DNA of 64,000 bases from Capsicum annuum (GCF_002878395.1 NC_061115.1:217787569-217851568); one strand, 5' to 3'; shown: positions 41,774 to 54,024, counted from the first letter of the stretch. Notes: a model not told the origin generated them from the sequence alone. Program-made: numbers and translations.

Positions 41774-44700
41774 TCATGCGACGAGTTTCTGAGTTTTCAA
41801 TGGTTCAGCATGATGTTTTCCCTGTTGTTGAGACCAGTAAGCATGGGCAGCTAAGACTCTGTCTAGAAGTTCCTGGGGAACCGGCTCGCCCCTACGTTGT
41901 TGCGGGGCAATGCTTGCTGTATGTACCAATGTCTTCCATTTATCCTGGTATAAACAAAGCACCATACATCAAGTGGATAAAACAACATACCCAGTGTATT
42001 CCCACGTAGTGGGGTGGGGTCTGGGGAGGGTAAAATGCACGCAGTGCATACCACTACCTCCGAAGAAGTAGAGAGGTTGTTTCCGATACACCCCCGGGCT
42101 CAGAACAAAAGACAATAAACAAAGTCACCATACGTCACATGGATGATGGGAACAATCATTAGCATTTGCTAAATATACATTAAATATTAGTGAGATCTAT
42201 GCTTATCTAAGAACAACTCATATGTTCCCCTTTTGCTTTCTAGGCAATCATTCAGAGCTGTCATAAGATTCACTAAGCCATTATAATAACAATTACTACA
42301 ATATAATATATGGTAAGCATCTCGTCACATGATGAGAGACCTATTCTCGCGTTACTGAATACTTCCTCCATTTCATTTTATATAGCGGAATTTGATCGGT
42401 CATGGAGTTGAAAGAAAAAGAAAGGATATGGTCTTAAACATGTCATGGCATATAATCTTCAAAGGTAAAAACGGAATTTTGAAGTTCCCGAGTTTCAAAA
42501 TATAGAGAACATTCTTTTTGGACGGACTAAAAAGAAAACAGTGCCATAAAAATTGAAACAGAGGAGAGTATCTAGAAGTGGGATGCAAGTCCAAAGTCCA
42601 AACGACAACGAGACCATGACCTTTATTTGCTAAGAACATTATGTGATAACATCACGGATGTAAAAAACTCATTTTGTCGAGAACTGGCATAATGCATGCA
42701 GAAGGAAAAACACATGTTCTTGCTACATTAGAGTTTCAGAAACAATAATGGCACCAATAAGATGTCTAACCTTCAAGTCAACGTAAGTTCGGTGATCAGC
42801 ATTGTCAAAAGCACGCATTTTAACATCACGCCACCTGCATTGTCAAAGATGATTAGAAATGCAGTTCCCTAATGGACAACAAACTCTAAATCGTTCCGCT
42901 AGCAAAACAGGATTTTGAAGTTCTCATACCTTCCAGTTCCAAGATGCTCCACAGCTTCAACTAACGCTTCTACTTCTGCAACTGAGAATGGTCTCCGTAT
43001 TCTACGTTGTGAAAGTTCAGAACGTTTACTTTTTGGGTTCACAGGAACCATAGCAAGCGCCTCTGCATTAACTGGAGGGACTACCACCAAGGCTCTAGAA
43101 TCTGGACTAGATACATCAGTTGATGGATCAATGAGATTTGTAGGAGATAGCTCTGATGGATGGTTATTCTCGTTGTACTTGCCCATCTCAGTCTCTAGAG
43201 GGTCTGACGAAGCATTGTGAATCCCCAATTCCAATATAGGACAAGGTCGTCGCCTGAGCACAAAGATAACTAATTAGTCCTATATATGGCAGCAAAAATT
43301 TATTGCAACTAACGTTGTTTTCTTCTATAACTATCCAAACCAACACGTGCAAAAGCACAGAAGTGCTATAAACTCTTTGATCATACCTTGTTAGCTCCTG
43401 ATCTGCCACATATGTTGATGAAGCCGGAGGTTTATTAGGAGATGATGATGGAGAAACTTGGGTGAATCTAGGCTCCAAAGTGAATCCCAAATTGTCGAGG
43501 TTACCATTCTGGGAAATGCCAGCCTGCTCTAGAGTTCTATTGTCATCTCTAACCTTCTTTCCCTGGAGAACCACCCCAACCCGTAATCCACTTTCTAGTA
43601 TAGCTGTAACTGCCTCCATCACTGTTCTCTGCATAGAAGAAAACTAGCATTTAGCTTCGAGAACTTCAAATTCTTGAACAAAGAAAACCTTCTAACATCA
43701 ACGCAAATCAATTTAATTACAACTGATAACATTATCATTCCCTGAAATTTAATGTACGCTTTCTGCATATCAGAGAAGTCTTAATTAAGCAACTCCAGAA
43801 AATAACTGTATTTATTGAAAAATGAATACCTTCAGAGAGCCGACTGTTGCAGTCTCAGGAACCTCTATGTAAAGCTCAGGCACTTTGAAGGACTTGATGC
43901 TAAATTTTACTGAAAGGATAAATTTGACTCGTGTTAAAATTTTAGAAAGGTAAAAGATGCATTGTATCAAAGAGGGAAAATCGAGAATACAAATGAAATC
44001 CAATATCTCTTACCATTAGGGTCCTTCTTGTGATGATTTTTAACTGGAGATGGATCAGCAGTTCCTGTAAAGCAACACGGAATATTACTTAGTACGACTA
44101 TATAAACTACCAGGACCTTCAACTGCAAGGTCAGTAGTAAAGTATTAACCTTTCTGCAGGATCGCATGGGAGGTATTAATGTCTCGTTTGATTTCCTTGT
44201 CAGGTGAATTTGTAACGCTTTCACTACTGGCCTCCTGATAATATGCAATGGCAAAGCCATGGTTGCTCAATTTCCTTCTCTTGGAAGGAACTTCCAGTTG
44301 GCATCTCTTGCGTGCACGTATGCTTTTCCTGCTGAGGTAAAAGGACTCCACTCCGCCATCTAAACCACCAAATCCATGTCGTTAGAAAATAAAATGAAGA
44401 GACGATAGAAACAAGTATAAGAAAAGCTTGAGCTGGGAAAAGCTAAGAGGTACATCCTCCACTCACTTGTGTAAGACCGCTCGTATTCCTTCAACTTAGG
44501 AGCCACTTTCCAGTGTCGAGATTTCAGCATCTTCCTTATTCTTCTGTATCCAAGACGCGATGTAGTCCTAAAGGCCCTTAACTTGGTGCTATACCGATAG
44601 CAGTCATAAGAATTTTCGTCATCATCTCTAATACCTAACTTTACATTGTTCCTTCGCTTTACAAAAGAAGCGCTAGGAACCAAATCCCTGTACAAGGGTA

Positions 44701-45476
44701 ACTGTACACTACTCTCTGAGTTAAACAAGCCATTCTTATTAACATGTTCCTCGATTGGATTCTTTACACTACAGGTGTTGGTCAGAGTTACGTCTTCAGT
44801 CTGCTTGCTGTCATCATCCAAATGCTTTTGAGTTCCAGTCCTGATTTTACTATCACATGGATCCTCGAGATTAGAGGATCCGAGTTCAATTTTGGGGTGG
44901 AATTTTCCATCAGCTATATTGACCTCCTTGCAGTTTTCCAACTTCATGTTAGCGTCAGAACCTATAACAGTAGAAGTATTCTCCAAGAAATAATTATTTT
45001 CTGCATGATAAGGTTTATCGAAACCATGTTTCAAATTCTGCTCCTCGGATGCAGTTTCTGGTATATAAGCGCTTTCAACACAACTTCCCTGGTCGAGGCA
45101 CTCTGATTTCACAGCTTTACCTTCTTCCACTATCCCGCTTTTAATACCATCCTTGCAATCAGCCATTTCATTTTTCCCTTCTGCTGCATTACTGGAAGCA
45201 GAGCTTTCGCTCTCCAGTAAAAGCTTGCCAGCAACAGCCGCCAATAATTCAAATGCACAAATTTGACCGTCATCAAATTTTTTACAGGAGCGTCTCCTCT
45301 GAAATGATTCAGATTCGCAGACGATATTTAGAAAATCATACACAAATACAAGATTTCTAAAAGATCAGACAATTTAACAATTTCAGCATCCTTACTCTAA
45401 CTGATCTAGGAGCTTTAGGTATAACTGGAACTTGAAAGCCATTGAAACCAAAATCTAGCTTCTTCTTATACACCAT
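41774..45476 (-). CDS. Telomere repeat-binding protein, TRP1/TBP1/NgTRF1 type (9 coding exons)
   Basis: Exons on the minus strand: 45396-45476, 44467-45298, 44150-44359, 44014-44064, 43830-43909, 43387-43628, 42930-43253, 42771-42834, 41774-41944. All introns are GT..AG, and 2055 nt give 684 residues, the usual length for this family. It starts MVYKKKLDFGFNGFQVPVIP; then RRRSCKKFDDGQICAFELLA is the conserved N-terminal block. Residues about 392-470 are the ubiquitin-like region (FKVPELYIEVPETATVGSLK). Residues about 578-684 hold the C-terminal Myb-type DNA-binding domain: RRIRRPFSVAEVEALVEAVE, HLGTGRWRDVKMRAF, then the telobox signature VDLKDKWKTLVHTA. The family binds double-stranded TTTAGGG repeats in the nucleus; a basic stretch (about 318-345) may be an NLS. 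The gene looks intact and functional. Confidence 0.93.
41975..42110 (+). mobile_element. SINE-like family C in intron 8
   Basis: 'AACAACATACCCAGTGTATT', 'TGGGGTGGGGTCTGGGGAGG', 'ATGCACGCAGTGCATACCAC', 'GTAGAGAGGTTGTTTCCGAT'. Same block order as at 58.5 kb. It lies in intron 8 (41945-42770) of the telomere-protein gene. Confidence 0.7.
42362..42568. mobile_element. Stowaway-type MITE in intron 8
   Basis: CTTCCTCCATTTCATTTTAT at the left and AAATTGAAACAGAGGAGAG at the right, flanked by TA on both sides. 207 bp. Confidence 0.75.
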
Positions 45477-45689
45477 ATCTTCGGAAGCATGCCACCAAGA
45501 AGCGACGACCAGATGCAATTAATCAACGTCACTAATTTCACGAATCTACATAGAAACAAAAGCAGGCTATTATCAATCATACCATATAGCATTGATCAAA
45601 GACAAGCAAATACAACGGGAAAACAAAAATGTAATATCATTGCATAAAGCCAACACATTTTTCACACAAGTCGAGAGTCAATTGGAAAC

Positions 45690-45792
45690 AGTCTCTATAC
45701 CCCACATTTGTGGGGTAAGGTCTACGTACATCCTACCCTCCCAGACCCGACTCATGGGATCAGACTAGGCAATGTTGTTGTTGTTGTATTTT
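45690..45792 (-). mobile_element. SINE-like family C fragment
   Basis: Inverse orientation: 'CCCCACATTTGTGGGGTAAG', 'GTCTACGTACATCCTACCCT', 'CCCAGACCCGACTCATGGGA', then GTTGTTGTTGTTGTA. In the leader intron of the telomere-protein gene. Confidence 0.65.
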
Positions 45793-45989
45793 TCAGATGC
45801 ACTTAGCTGATCCGCAAATACAACGAAACCACACATCTAGATGAACATCACAATGTATATGCAGAATCAGAGATCGCCTACCAGCCACAAGTCTACATAT
45901 GCTAAAATGTTTATTATAGAACTCAGAGAAGATCAAACTTTGTTCTTCGATAAGGTATCAGCACTACAAAATTCAACATACGAGAAAAC

Positions 45990-46142
45990 AAAAAGGGGCA
46001 ATCTGATGCACTAAGCTCCCATTATGCACGGAGCCCAGGAGAGTGTCGGACCACAAAGGTCTATTGTAGCAAGAGGCAGTTTCTACTTTACAACTCGACC
46101 CTGGGTCACAGAGCAACAACAACTTTACCAGTTACGCCAAGA
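45990..46142 (+). mobile_element. SINE-like family A, internally deleted
   Basis: 'GGGGCAATCTGATGCACTAA', 'GCTCCCATTATGCACGGAGC', 'CCACAAAGGTCTATTGTAGC', 'AACTCGACCCTGGGTCAC', 'AACAACAACTTTACCAGTTA'. The 'CTTACCCTGCATTTCTGC' block is missing. In the leader intron. Confidence 0.7.
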
Positions 46143-46297
46143 CTTCCTTCCAAATTTACATACACAAAATTTTGACTTTTTTACAACAAAACTTCAAAAT
46201 TTTCGAAAAAATTCAACCAACAACGGCAACAAATCAACCCAAAATTATCTACAATATCCATTCTACTCTGATTATCCTCTGTTAATCGCAACAAAAC

Positions 46298-46810
46298 AAA
46301 ACCCAGTTCCAATTCTCATCCAAAATTCAATTTTTTCAACAATATCAACTCATAAATCTCTCATAAAACATCAAATTTCACTGAAAAACAAACAAAATTC
46401 AGCAAATCCAATCAAGTTGATTCTCCATTAACAACTATAAAACCAAACCCAGCTCCAATTTTCATCCAAAATTCAATTTTTTCAACTATATCAACTAATA
46501 AATCTTTCATAAAACATCAAAATTCACTGGAAAACAAACAAAATCCAGCAAATCCAATCAAAACCCAGTTCCAGTAATCATCCAAAATTCAATTTTTCCA
46601 ACTACATCAGCTCCAAAATCTCTGATAAAACACCAAAATTCACTGAAAACAAACAAAATTCAGCAAATCTGATCAAATCCCAGTTCCAATAATCAGCCAA
46701 AATTCAATTTTTTCAACTGAATAAACTCAAAAAACCTCTCATAAAACACCAAAATTTCAAACAAATAAACTGAAAAACATACAAAATTCAACAAATCCGA
46801 TCAGATCTCA
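46298..46810. repeat. Tandem repeat in the leader intron (about 4 units)
   Basis: Units start at about 46298, 46441, 46560 and 46675, 115-145 bp long, each with 'AACCCAGTTCCAAT', 'ATCCAAAATTCAATTTTTTC', 'AACTCATAAATCTCTCATAA', 'AACATCAAAATTTCACTGAA' and 'AAACAAAATTCAGCAAATCC'. Non-coding; the long open frame over it is a consequence of the A/C-rich repeat. Confidence 0.85.
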
Positions 46811-47245
46811 ACATGATCAACCTTAATTTCACCGAAAAAAATTCCACCAACCGTAATTTTTTTCTCTATAATTCAAAACTTCAAAATTTTTAACAAAAAA
46901 TAAAAACTTACCTGAGTAAAAATCTATGTAGAAATCAAAAAAAAATTCTCAAAATTCTACCAACTACAATTTTTTCTCTATAATTCAGAAGTACAAAAAA
47001 TAGAGCAGAAAAAAACTTAACAAAAATTTACCTGCGTAGAAATTGTTTATGAGAATTTTGAATATTTTTTCAAGCCATGAAATTAATTTTGCTAAAAAGG
47101 AGAAAAATTTGTGTTTATTTTTTTATTTTTTTTTGTTAATTTACTTATAGTTTTGGAGGGGTTAAGTGAAATTGTGGACAGGATTGCAAAAACCTCTGGG
47201 TTTGGTAAAACCCCCTCTTCTCACTTCTCTGTCTTTTATAGTACA

Positions 47246-47296
47246 TACACCCCTACCCCTACCCCACCCCCACGCCCACGCCCGCCCCACCCCCTA
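47246..47296. repeat. C-rich tract upstream of the telomere-protein gene
   Basis: Repeated CCCCTACCCC, CCCACGCC and CGCCCCACCCCC; on the minus (sense) strand it is a G-rich promoter-side tract about 160 bp beyond the presumed leader, with several G3-G5 runs that could form a quadruplex. Confidence 0.7.
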
Positions 47297-47386
47297 CTTC
47301 TTCTTTTTTCCGATGTTCGATATTTTTATTAGAATTTAATTACGTAATTTTTAAGTCTAATTAATTTGAATTCACGTTGAGAAATC

Positions 47387-48250
47387 TGTATTTAGGGGTG
47401 AAACGCTTCACGTTGGGGTGGGATACGTTGAAGGTATTGTGATGGTATGACTAATTTCGATTCGTGTTGGAAAATTTTACTTTGAGGCAGAACACTTTTA
47501 AATTGAGGTGGGATGCGACTAATTTGGAGTCGGATTGAAGCCTGATGAATTTGAATTCATGTTGAGCAATTTGTTTTATAGGTGAAACGCTTCAGATTAG
47601 GGTGCGATACGTCGAAGGATAGTTATAGTCCGACTAATTCGATTCGTGTTGGAAAAATTTATTTTGAGGTAAAACATTTTGAAATTGGGGCGGGATGCGT
47701 GTAATTTGGAGTCGAACTGAAAAGTTCATTTTGGGGAAAACGCTTCGCATTTAGGTGAGATACGACTAATTTGAAGCCAAGCTGAGAAATCTGTTTCGTA
47801 GGTGAAACACTTTATGTTAGGGTGAGATACGTTGAAGGATAGTGATAGTCTGACTAATCTCAATTCGCGCTAAAAATTCTTTATTTGAGGTAAAACGCTT
47901 TCAAATTAAAGGTGGATGCTACTAATTTGGAGTCGGACTGAAAAGTTCATTAGGGGAAAGCGGTCATTTAGGTGAGATACGACTGATTTGAAGTCAAACT
48001 GAGAAATCTATTTCGTGGGTGAAGCGTTTCATGTTAGGGCGAGATACGTTGAAGGGTAGTGATGATCCGACTAATCTCAATTCGTTTTGAAAAAATCATT
48101 TTGAAGTGAAACACTTTAAAATTGGAGTGGGATACGACTAATTTGGAGTCGAATTGGAAAATTCATTATGGGGGAAAGTGTTTCGCGTTAAGCTGAGATG
48201 TGAGAGTAATTTGAAGTCACGCTGAAAAGTTTCGTATTGAAATGCGACTA
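47387..48250. repeat. Degenerate tandem repeat, about 185-215 bp unit (about 4 units)
   Basis: Unit starts near 47387, 47572, 47786 and 48001 with 'GAGAAATCTGTTTCGTAGGT' and 'GAAACGCTTCAC', then 'GTTAGGGTGAGATACGTTGA', 'AGGATAGTGATAGTCCGACT', 'TTTGAGGTAAAACGCTTT' and 'GCGACTAATTTGGAGTCG'. There is sub-repetition within the unit. It lies upstream of the telomere-protein gene. Origin unknown. Confidence 0.8.
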
Positions 48251-48254
48251 ATCT

Positions 48255-49070
48255 ACATTCATGTTGAAATGTCTCATTTTAAATGTAAAGTATTTTTTAT
48301 CAAAGGCGACTTCATATTTAGGCTCAAACTCGAAAGCTTTGATTAAGAATACAGGAGTAGTTAATCACTTCATTATATTTTTGTGGCCTTTCCGTTCTTT
48401 TTTACTAGTACTATTTTGTAGCAAAAATAAAATTTATTTTTTAAAAATTCTTGGAGTATTACTCTTAGCGTTGAATAACTATATTTTTAATGGTATTAAT
48501 AGTTAAAGTTATATTTTTAAAATATAAGTATAGATAACTTAGTAAAATAATTAATCTTGGTGAAATACATATTTTCTTTTATTTGTTTTGATGCATATAT
48601 TAAACGATTATGTTATGTCAAAAGTAATTGTCTAATTTTCCCTGAAATTAACAAGAGTTTTTGGTCAAATTAGGTGAAGTGGGAGATTAATTACTATTTT
48701 TATCTTGAATCTAACACCTTAATAACGTACTATTATTTTTCATAAAAGAATTTCATGAAAGCTCACACTTTTGGTATGTGATAGTTACGTAATATTCTTA
48801 ATTTTATCTTTTTTACGAATATTAATCTGTGATCAAAATGGAATTAATTATTTTATTAGGAGAGTTGGAATCTCACGCATTAGTAGTAATAGAGAAAAAC
48901 TAAGGGAGTTATTTTTATATTTAAATTTGATTTGACTTGAAATTCTCACTTATCTTTAATTAGATAATTTATATTCACATAAATATTTAACACTTTTAAA
49001 ATTATTTATAATCTATAACCTATATCTATAATCTATATCTATGTCTATAATTTATAATATGTAATCTATA
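48255..49070. other. Intergenic, no gene seen
   Basis: AT-rich; some small open frames, none recognisable. Confidence 0.6.
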
Positions 49071-49072
49071 AT

Positions 49073-49536
49073 CTATATATAATATATAATTATATAATAT
49101 ATTAAAAGTGTGAAGGGCTTAGAAATATTGATTGATTTTTTAGCTCTTCATTAAAAGTTTTTGCTTTAGAAAAAATCGCTTTTCACTATTTTTTCTAATA
49201 TTAATAGTTGAAAATTAATTAAATATATTCATGGTAAAACATTTCCTTATTAGAAGTTATCAGAATTAATGACAACTAATATTTTTTCATTAGTTTAAAA
49301 ATTCTAAATCAACTAAATTTGATTTTAATAATATTTAAAAATAAATCTACATCTATAATATATTAAATTCATTAACCACTTGAAACTTCTGATGGTAAAA
49401 TATATATTTGCTTACAATAAAATACTCCATATGTTTTGAACTTTTTGCATTTAATTTAAAACTGTCGTAATAGGTAAAACCATCTAATTTTAAATAATCA
49501 AAAGTTATACATGCGAGACGCGTGCGCTGAACTAGT
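49073..49536 (+). mobile_element. Non-autonomous Helitron
   Basis: The 5' end reads TCTATATATAATATATAATT followed by 'ATATTAAAAGTGTGAAGG'; the 3' end reads 'GCGAGACGCGTGCGCTGAAC' then CTAG, flanked by A on the left and T on the right. TC..CTAG ends, an AT-target and a G+C-rich palindromic stretch just before CTAG are the marks of plant Helitrons. 464 bp, non-coding. Confidence 0.7.
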
Positions 49537-49539
49537 AAA

Positions 49540-50015
49540 TTTTAAAAATATTTCTTTCTTTTTCAGATGTTATATTCAATCAGACAACATTACATGAATT
49601 TAAATTAATTGAAATGGAGGCACAAGTTTTTTGGAGAAAAATTACAAGGTGTATAGAATAACTCACATTATAATCCAATTTTGTATTTCATGGAACTCAT
49701 TACACTAACCTTTTTTTATTTAAATTTTTTTCGTTATTGATGTGAAAATAAAATTATAAAGTGCATATAACTTAGAATTCTACTATTATTGTCTTGTTAT
49801 ATAACACAAAAAGTGGACCACATTGGTTAGAAGAAGTGTAGACCAACTATATCTTAACCACTTCTCCTTTGCTCACCACCACTATTCTCTTCATCCATCT
49901 CTTACCTTTTCGTTTTCCGGCTCGATGTCTGATATTCGTATTGAGATTAATAAAATTTGAATTTACGAATAACATGACTTAATCTTTTACCTCCGCACTT
50001 TCAATATGAGTTTTT
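49540..50015. other. Intergenic, no gene seen
   Basis: AT-rich, nothing recognised. Confidence 0.6.
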
Positions 50016-50019
50016 ATCC

Positions 50020-50205
50020 CTTTTATTATTCGATATTTGGTATTCAGATAGGAGTTCGACTAGATTTAAATTCGTGCGGAGAAATCCCACGTTGGGGGTT
50101 AAAGCGCTTCCTAACGAAGTTGATTTCGTACCGAGGAGACTCGAACTCAAGATCTCTGATTAAGGATAGAGGAGTACTTATAGCTCGACCACGACTCTTA
50201 TTGTA
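50020..50205 (-). mobile_element. SINE-like element, family B
   Basis: Inverse orientation: 'CGATATTTGGTATTCAGATA', 'GGAGTTCGACTAGATTTAAA', 'TCGTACCGAGGAGACTCGAA', 'CTCAAGATCTCTGATTAAGG', 'AGCTCGACCACGACTC'. Confidence 0.65.
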
Positions 50206-50209
50206 CGAG

Positions 50210-52125
50210 TTTTATCTATTTTCAAAGGTTCTGATTCGAAACCTCTAATTAACAACGAATGAATCTTAATTATCTCATCATAGTTTACTTGTTATTCAAT
50301 ATCTATATGAAAAAATTGATGAAATTTAACTTTGTGTATTGGAGGACACATCTTTTGTATAAGAATTTTATCTATTTTCAGCGGTTTGAATTCGAAATCT
50401 CTAACTATGTGTGTGAAGAATGTCCTCATCTCTTACCTAGTATAGGTTCTTCCTTCCACCACGTGTATATTTTCTTTTTTATTATTATTCTTATTAATTA
50501 AATTAAAGGTTCACTTTAATAATTCCTTTTAAAAGAAAAAACTAAAATAAAGATTCTTTCTTATAATTATATATAAGTCTTCTAATTGATCAAATCGTAT
50601 TAAGTATTATGTATTTTTTAGTTTTTTCAGCCTTTCAAATTTAATTGAAAATAAGTGTTATTAAAAACATAATTAAGAAAATAATAACCTCCCTTTTAAA
50701 TTTATCCATTATTAAATAAATAATCTTAAATAATTATTTTCAAACAACTATTCATATTTCTTGATTAATGATTAGAAACAATAAAGAAATTAAGTGAGAT
50801 AATATTTTTAATTAATCTTATTAAAGTAATTTGTATTGTTTTTTAATGGATGTCAAAATCATAAGAGGGAAATAACCCCACAAAAGGAAGAAAAGGATAG
50901 GAATAAGATAAAATAATAATAATAATATACCCCACACTTAACAAATTCATTTGAAATCTTATCGAAATTTTGACCCACTATTTTAGCAATTTTTGTAATT
51001 TATCAATTATAGAATTTAGAAAGCCAAAGAAAAAAAAATCTTATAATAAAAAAAAAATAGAAGATTCAATTACTATGAATTTATTGAACTAAGATATCAG
51101 GGAAAAGAAATTCTTCAAACATGACGAAATTATCAGTTACACATTAAAAATAAAAACAAATATGAAGATCAATTAAAAATAATTTACTTACAGTCGACTC
51201 AACACTTTTTGCCAGTGTATGTGTGAAATAATTCAATGAAATAAAATATGAACAATTAAAAAAAATTGTTTAGTGTTTCTATTTTCGTTAAAAATTGAAT
51301 TTGAATTCTCATAATTCTTAATTCATTTCATAATGATATTGCATTTTTTTAGTTTATTCAGTAATTTATATTCACATTGGAAAAAGTCAATTAAGTTAAA
51401 TTCACACCTCGTAAGTTTATTTAAAGAGAAAACTCGTTCTACAGTAACAACATCTTTACATAACGCAAGTCAATTTAAGAAAAAAATGTTACCTAATGTT
51501 TTTTCATATTCATAACGTGAATCTAAAACATCAAATTAAAAACGAAGAAACTTTATTCTGTCATAACACCGAATCTTATCAATTTATTATTGGATTGTTT
51601 CATGTAGTATAGTTTATTTATAATTCATCGTACTACTTCTATGATGACACAAATCCCTATCTCCATGATTAAAAAAAGTATTAGGATAAACACAAATTAA
51701 AATAAATATTATAATTCTTTCCATATTAGTATTAGAATATTTTAATAGAGATATAATAATTGTACATTTATACTATTAATATATTTTATCTAGGTATAGT
51801 AAGTCGCTTTAACTATTTTATTTCGTCTTAAGAATAATTTTGTAAATTCAAAATTAAAAGTGAATGTATTTTTATTTTTTTTTGTTCAAATTATATATTT
51901 TGCATGCATATATAAAAAAAATAAATTAAAATATAGTCAAACAATATATAAGAATACAATAACTCGTTTAAAATCTAAATTTTGAATTTGCTCTGGATTT
52001 TATTTATATTGAGTATATTTAAGTAAAACACAAAAAAAGAAAAAGCAATGAATTTAAAGGCACATGGTAGTTGAATTGACTTCTATATACCTTTATATCC
52101 TAATTTTTTAATTTTTTTTTGTATT
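50210..52125. other. Intergenic, no gene seen
   Basis: Very AT-rich, no coding potential and no element that I can bound. Confidence 0.6.
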
Positions 52126-52127
52126 TA

Positions 52128-52389
52128 TTCCCTCCATTTCAAACTAATTGAACATCTTTTTAAAAATATTTATTTTAATTTAGTTGTTTCTTTTATAAAA
52201 TTAAGAGAATTTTATTATATTCTTCCAATACTACATTTATTATCAAATTACTAAACAAAGCATATATATTAAAATATATATTTTCAAGCACAATTAATAA
52301 AACTAATTTAATAAAATAAATACCTAATAAATATTTTCGTAAAAGAAGTGTCAAATCAAAAAAGATCAAATACTTTGAAACGAAGAAAG
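52128..52389. mobile_element. Stowaway-type MITE, diverged
   Basis: 'TCCCTCCATTTCAAACTAAT' at the left and 'ACTTTGAAACGAAGAAAG' at the right, TA-flanked. The interior is AT-rich; the open frame on the minus strand is incidental. Confidence 0.7.
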
Positions 52390-52394
52390 TACCT

Positions 52395-53200
52395 TTCTTA
52401 CTAATTATTTTGAGACTTCTGATTGGAGATGATAGAATGCTTATTACTTTACTATAAAAATTCATCCACACAAATACAATATTTGTATTAAATCATATTA
52501 ATTTATTATGATCAAGTTACAAATTAATTAATTACTATTTTTTGTGCTAAAATTATATTTAAAATTATGCTACATGCATTTACTAAATTATGTGGTTAGA
52601 TTTTTACTATCTTTTTGGTGGTCATTGAAAAAACCAATGAGCTTCATGGTCTACACCATTCAACCAATAAATTTTTTAGTGGCATATAGTTTTGGACTTT
52701 GGAATATTCTCTTTGTATTTTAAGAATATATAACTTAAATATTTTTTATATTTTTGTAGTAGGCATTAGGCCATAGATCTTAAATATTTTATTATTATTT
52801 AAAATTTATATCATTTTTGTACAAAAATATATTTAAAATAATATTCATGTTTGAATGTACTTAAATACAGTTTCAAAAGTAAAAGTGAATTTAATAACAT
52901 ATTATAAGCAATTTTTCAATTTTAAAATACAATTTTAAGAATTTTTCATTACTAAATACTAATTTAAAATAAAATAAAATTTTATTTCTGAATAAATAAA
53001 TATTTTTTTATGGTGAAATGAGTCATAATATTTTAGAGGCTAAATAGGACAGGTGAAGCTTAGCAATACCAATAATAAAAGAAAAAGAAAAAAAAAAGAA
53101 ACTTTATAGTTATTGAAGCAATGGGATTTGGTCCATTTGGAAAAGCATAAAAGAATATTTGACATGAAGGTCTAAATCACAATTCATGAAAATAGCCAAA
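52395..53200. other. Intergenic, no gene seen
   Basis: AT-rich, nothing recognised. Confidence 0.6.
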
Positions 53201-53201
53201 A

Positions 53202-53203
<2 letters not shown>

Positions 53204-53244
<41 letters not shown>
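53204..53244. repeat. AT microsatellite
   Basis: Uninterrupted (AT)n of about 41 bp. Confidence 0.9.
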
Positions 53245-53247
<3 letters not shown>

Positions 53248-53249
53248 AA

Positions 53250-53665
53250 TAACATAAATATACACCTTAATTTATTATATTTACACAAATTTTCACTCTT
53301 ACAAAGTAATTATAAACATCTCAACTAATTATATATCTTCGACGAATGTATTAGGGAGCTAATAATGTATCCTGACAGATTCAAAATAAAAAAAATTGTA
53401 TTAAGAGCTAATTATGTATCTTTACAAGGAATAAATATATCTTCGTTTGATGTATTATGTATTTTTCGACAGACTCAAAATTGAAGAAAATGTATTGGAA
53501 ACTAATTATGTATATTTACAAAATAAAAAAATATATCTTCGTTGGATATATCAGGAGTTAATTATTATTTCGATAGACCCAAAATCAAAATTTCCAATAA
53601 TTATACAAATTGTCGGAATTTTCTACAACCAAACTCTAAACTGTCAAGATTTATGTTGTTTTCAC
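53250..53665 (+). repeat. Dispersed repeat, first copy of a pair
   Basis: Shares order and sequence with 55660-55998: 'AACATAAATATACACCTTAA', 'GGAGCTAATAATGTATC', 'CGATAGACCCAAAATC', 'CAATAATTATACAAATTGTC', 'GGAATTTTCTACAACCAAAC', 'AAGATTTATGTTG'. Internally it has three or four short units of the form 'TGTATTGGGAGCTAATTATG'. Class unknown. Confidence 0.7.
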
Positions 53666-53669
53666 TATT

Positions 53670-54020
53670 TTTTTTTTTTTAAGTTTTTCGCTATGACATT
53701 TGATACTCTTTTCGTTTCATTTTATGTGACACCCTTTGTTAATATGTTAAGACTCAATAAAATCCAAATTCACCCATAAAAGAATTAGCATTGGGGGTAA
53801 AGCATTCTTCGACTTAAGAAACTCCATATTCAAGATTCTAACTCGAGACTTCTAAATTAAAAAAAAATAAAAAAATTGTACCATGCATTCACTATTTTTC
53901 ATTTGGCAATCTTTTGTTGGTAAACTTACTAGACACAAATTTCAAATTATCAAGAATATCAATCCATTTAACTATTTAAAAATTAAAACTTGTATTTCAA
54001 TATATTAATTTTCTACTAAA
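53670..54020. other. Intergenic, no gene seen
   Basis: AT-rich; a family-B-like tail fragment may be present near 53780-53860 ('AAACTCCATATTCAAGATTC', 'TAACTCGAGACTTCT'). Confidence 0.45.
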
Positions 54021-54024
54021 TAAA

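Larger units (their letters stand above)
45477..47090 (-). other. 5' leader and leader intron of the telomere-protein gene
   Basis: Upstream of the ATG an acceptor-like TTTCTATGTAG|ATTCGTG lies near 45546. Two donor-like sites facing it, CTCAG|GTAAG near 46913 and CGCAG|GTAAA near 47030, sit in near-duplicate contexts ('AAACTTACCTGAGTAAAAA' and 'AAATTTACCTGCGTAGAAA'). The simplest reading is a 5' UTR exon ending at one of these and a leader intron of about 1.4 kb that holds the SINE-like copies and tandem array listed next. Transcript evidence would decide. Confidence 0.5.

Noticed and set aside
42899..45106. Frames of about 60-120 codons opposite or out of phase with the telomere-protein exons
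   Set aside because: Shadows of real exons, or exons read through into introns.
46024..46431. 135-codon plus-strand frame
   Set aside because: It begins in a SINE-like element and continues over the A/C-rich tandem repeat; no domain.
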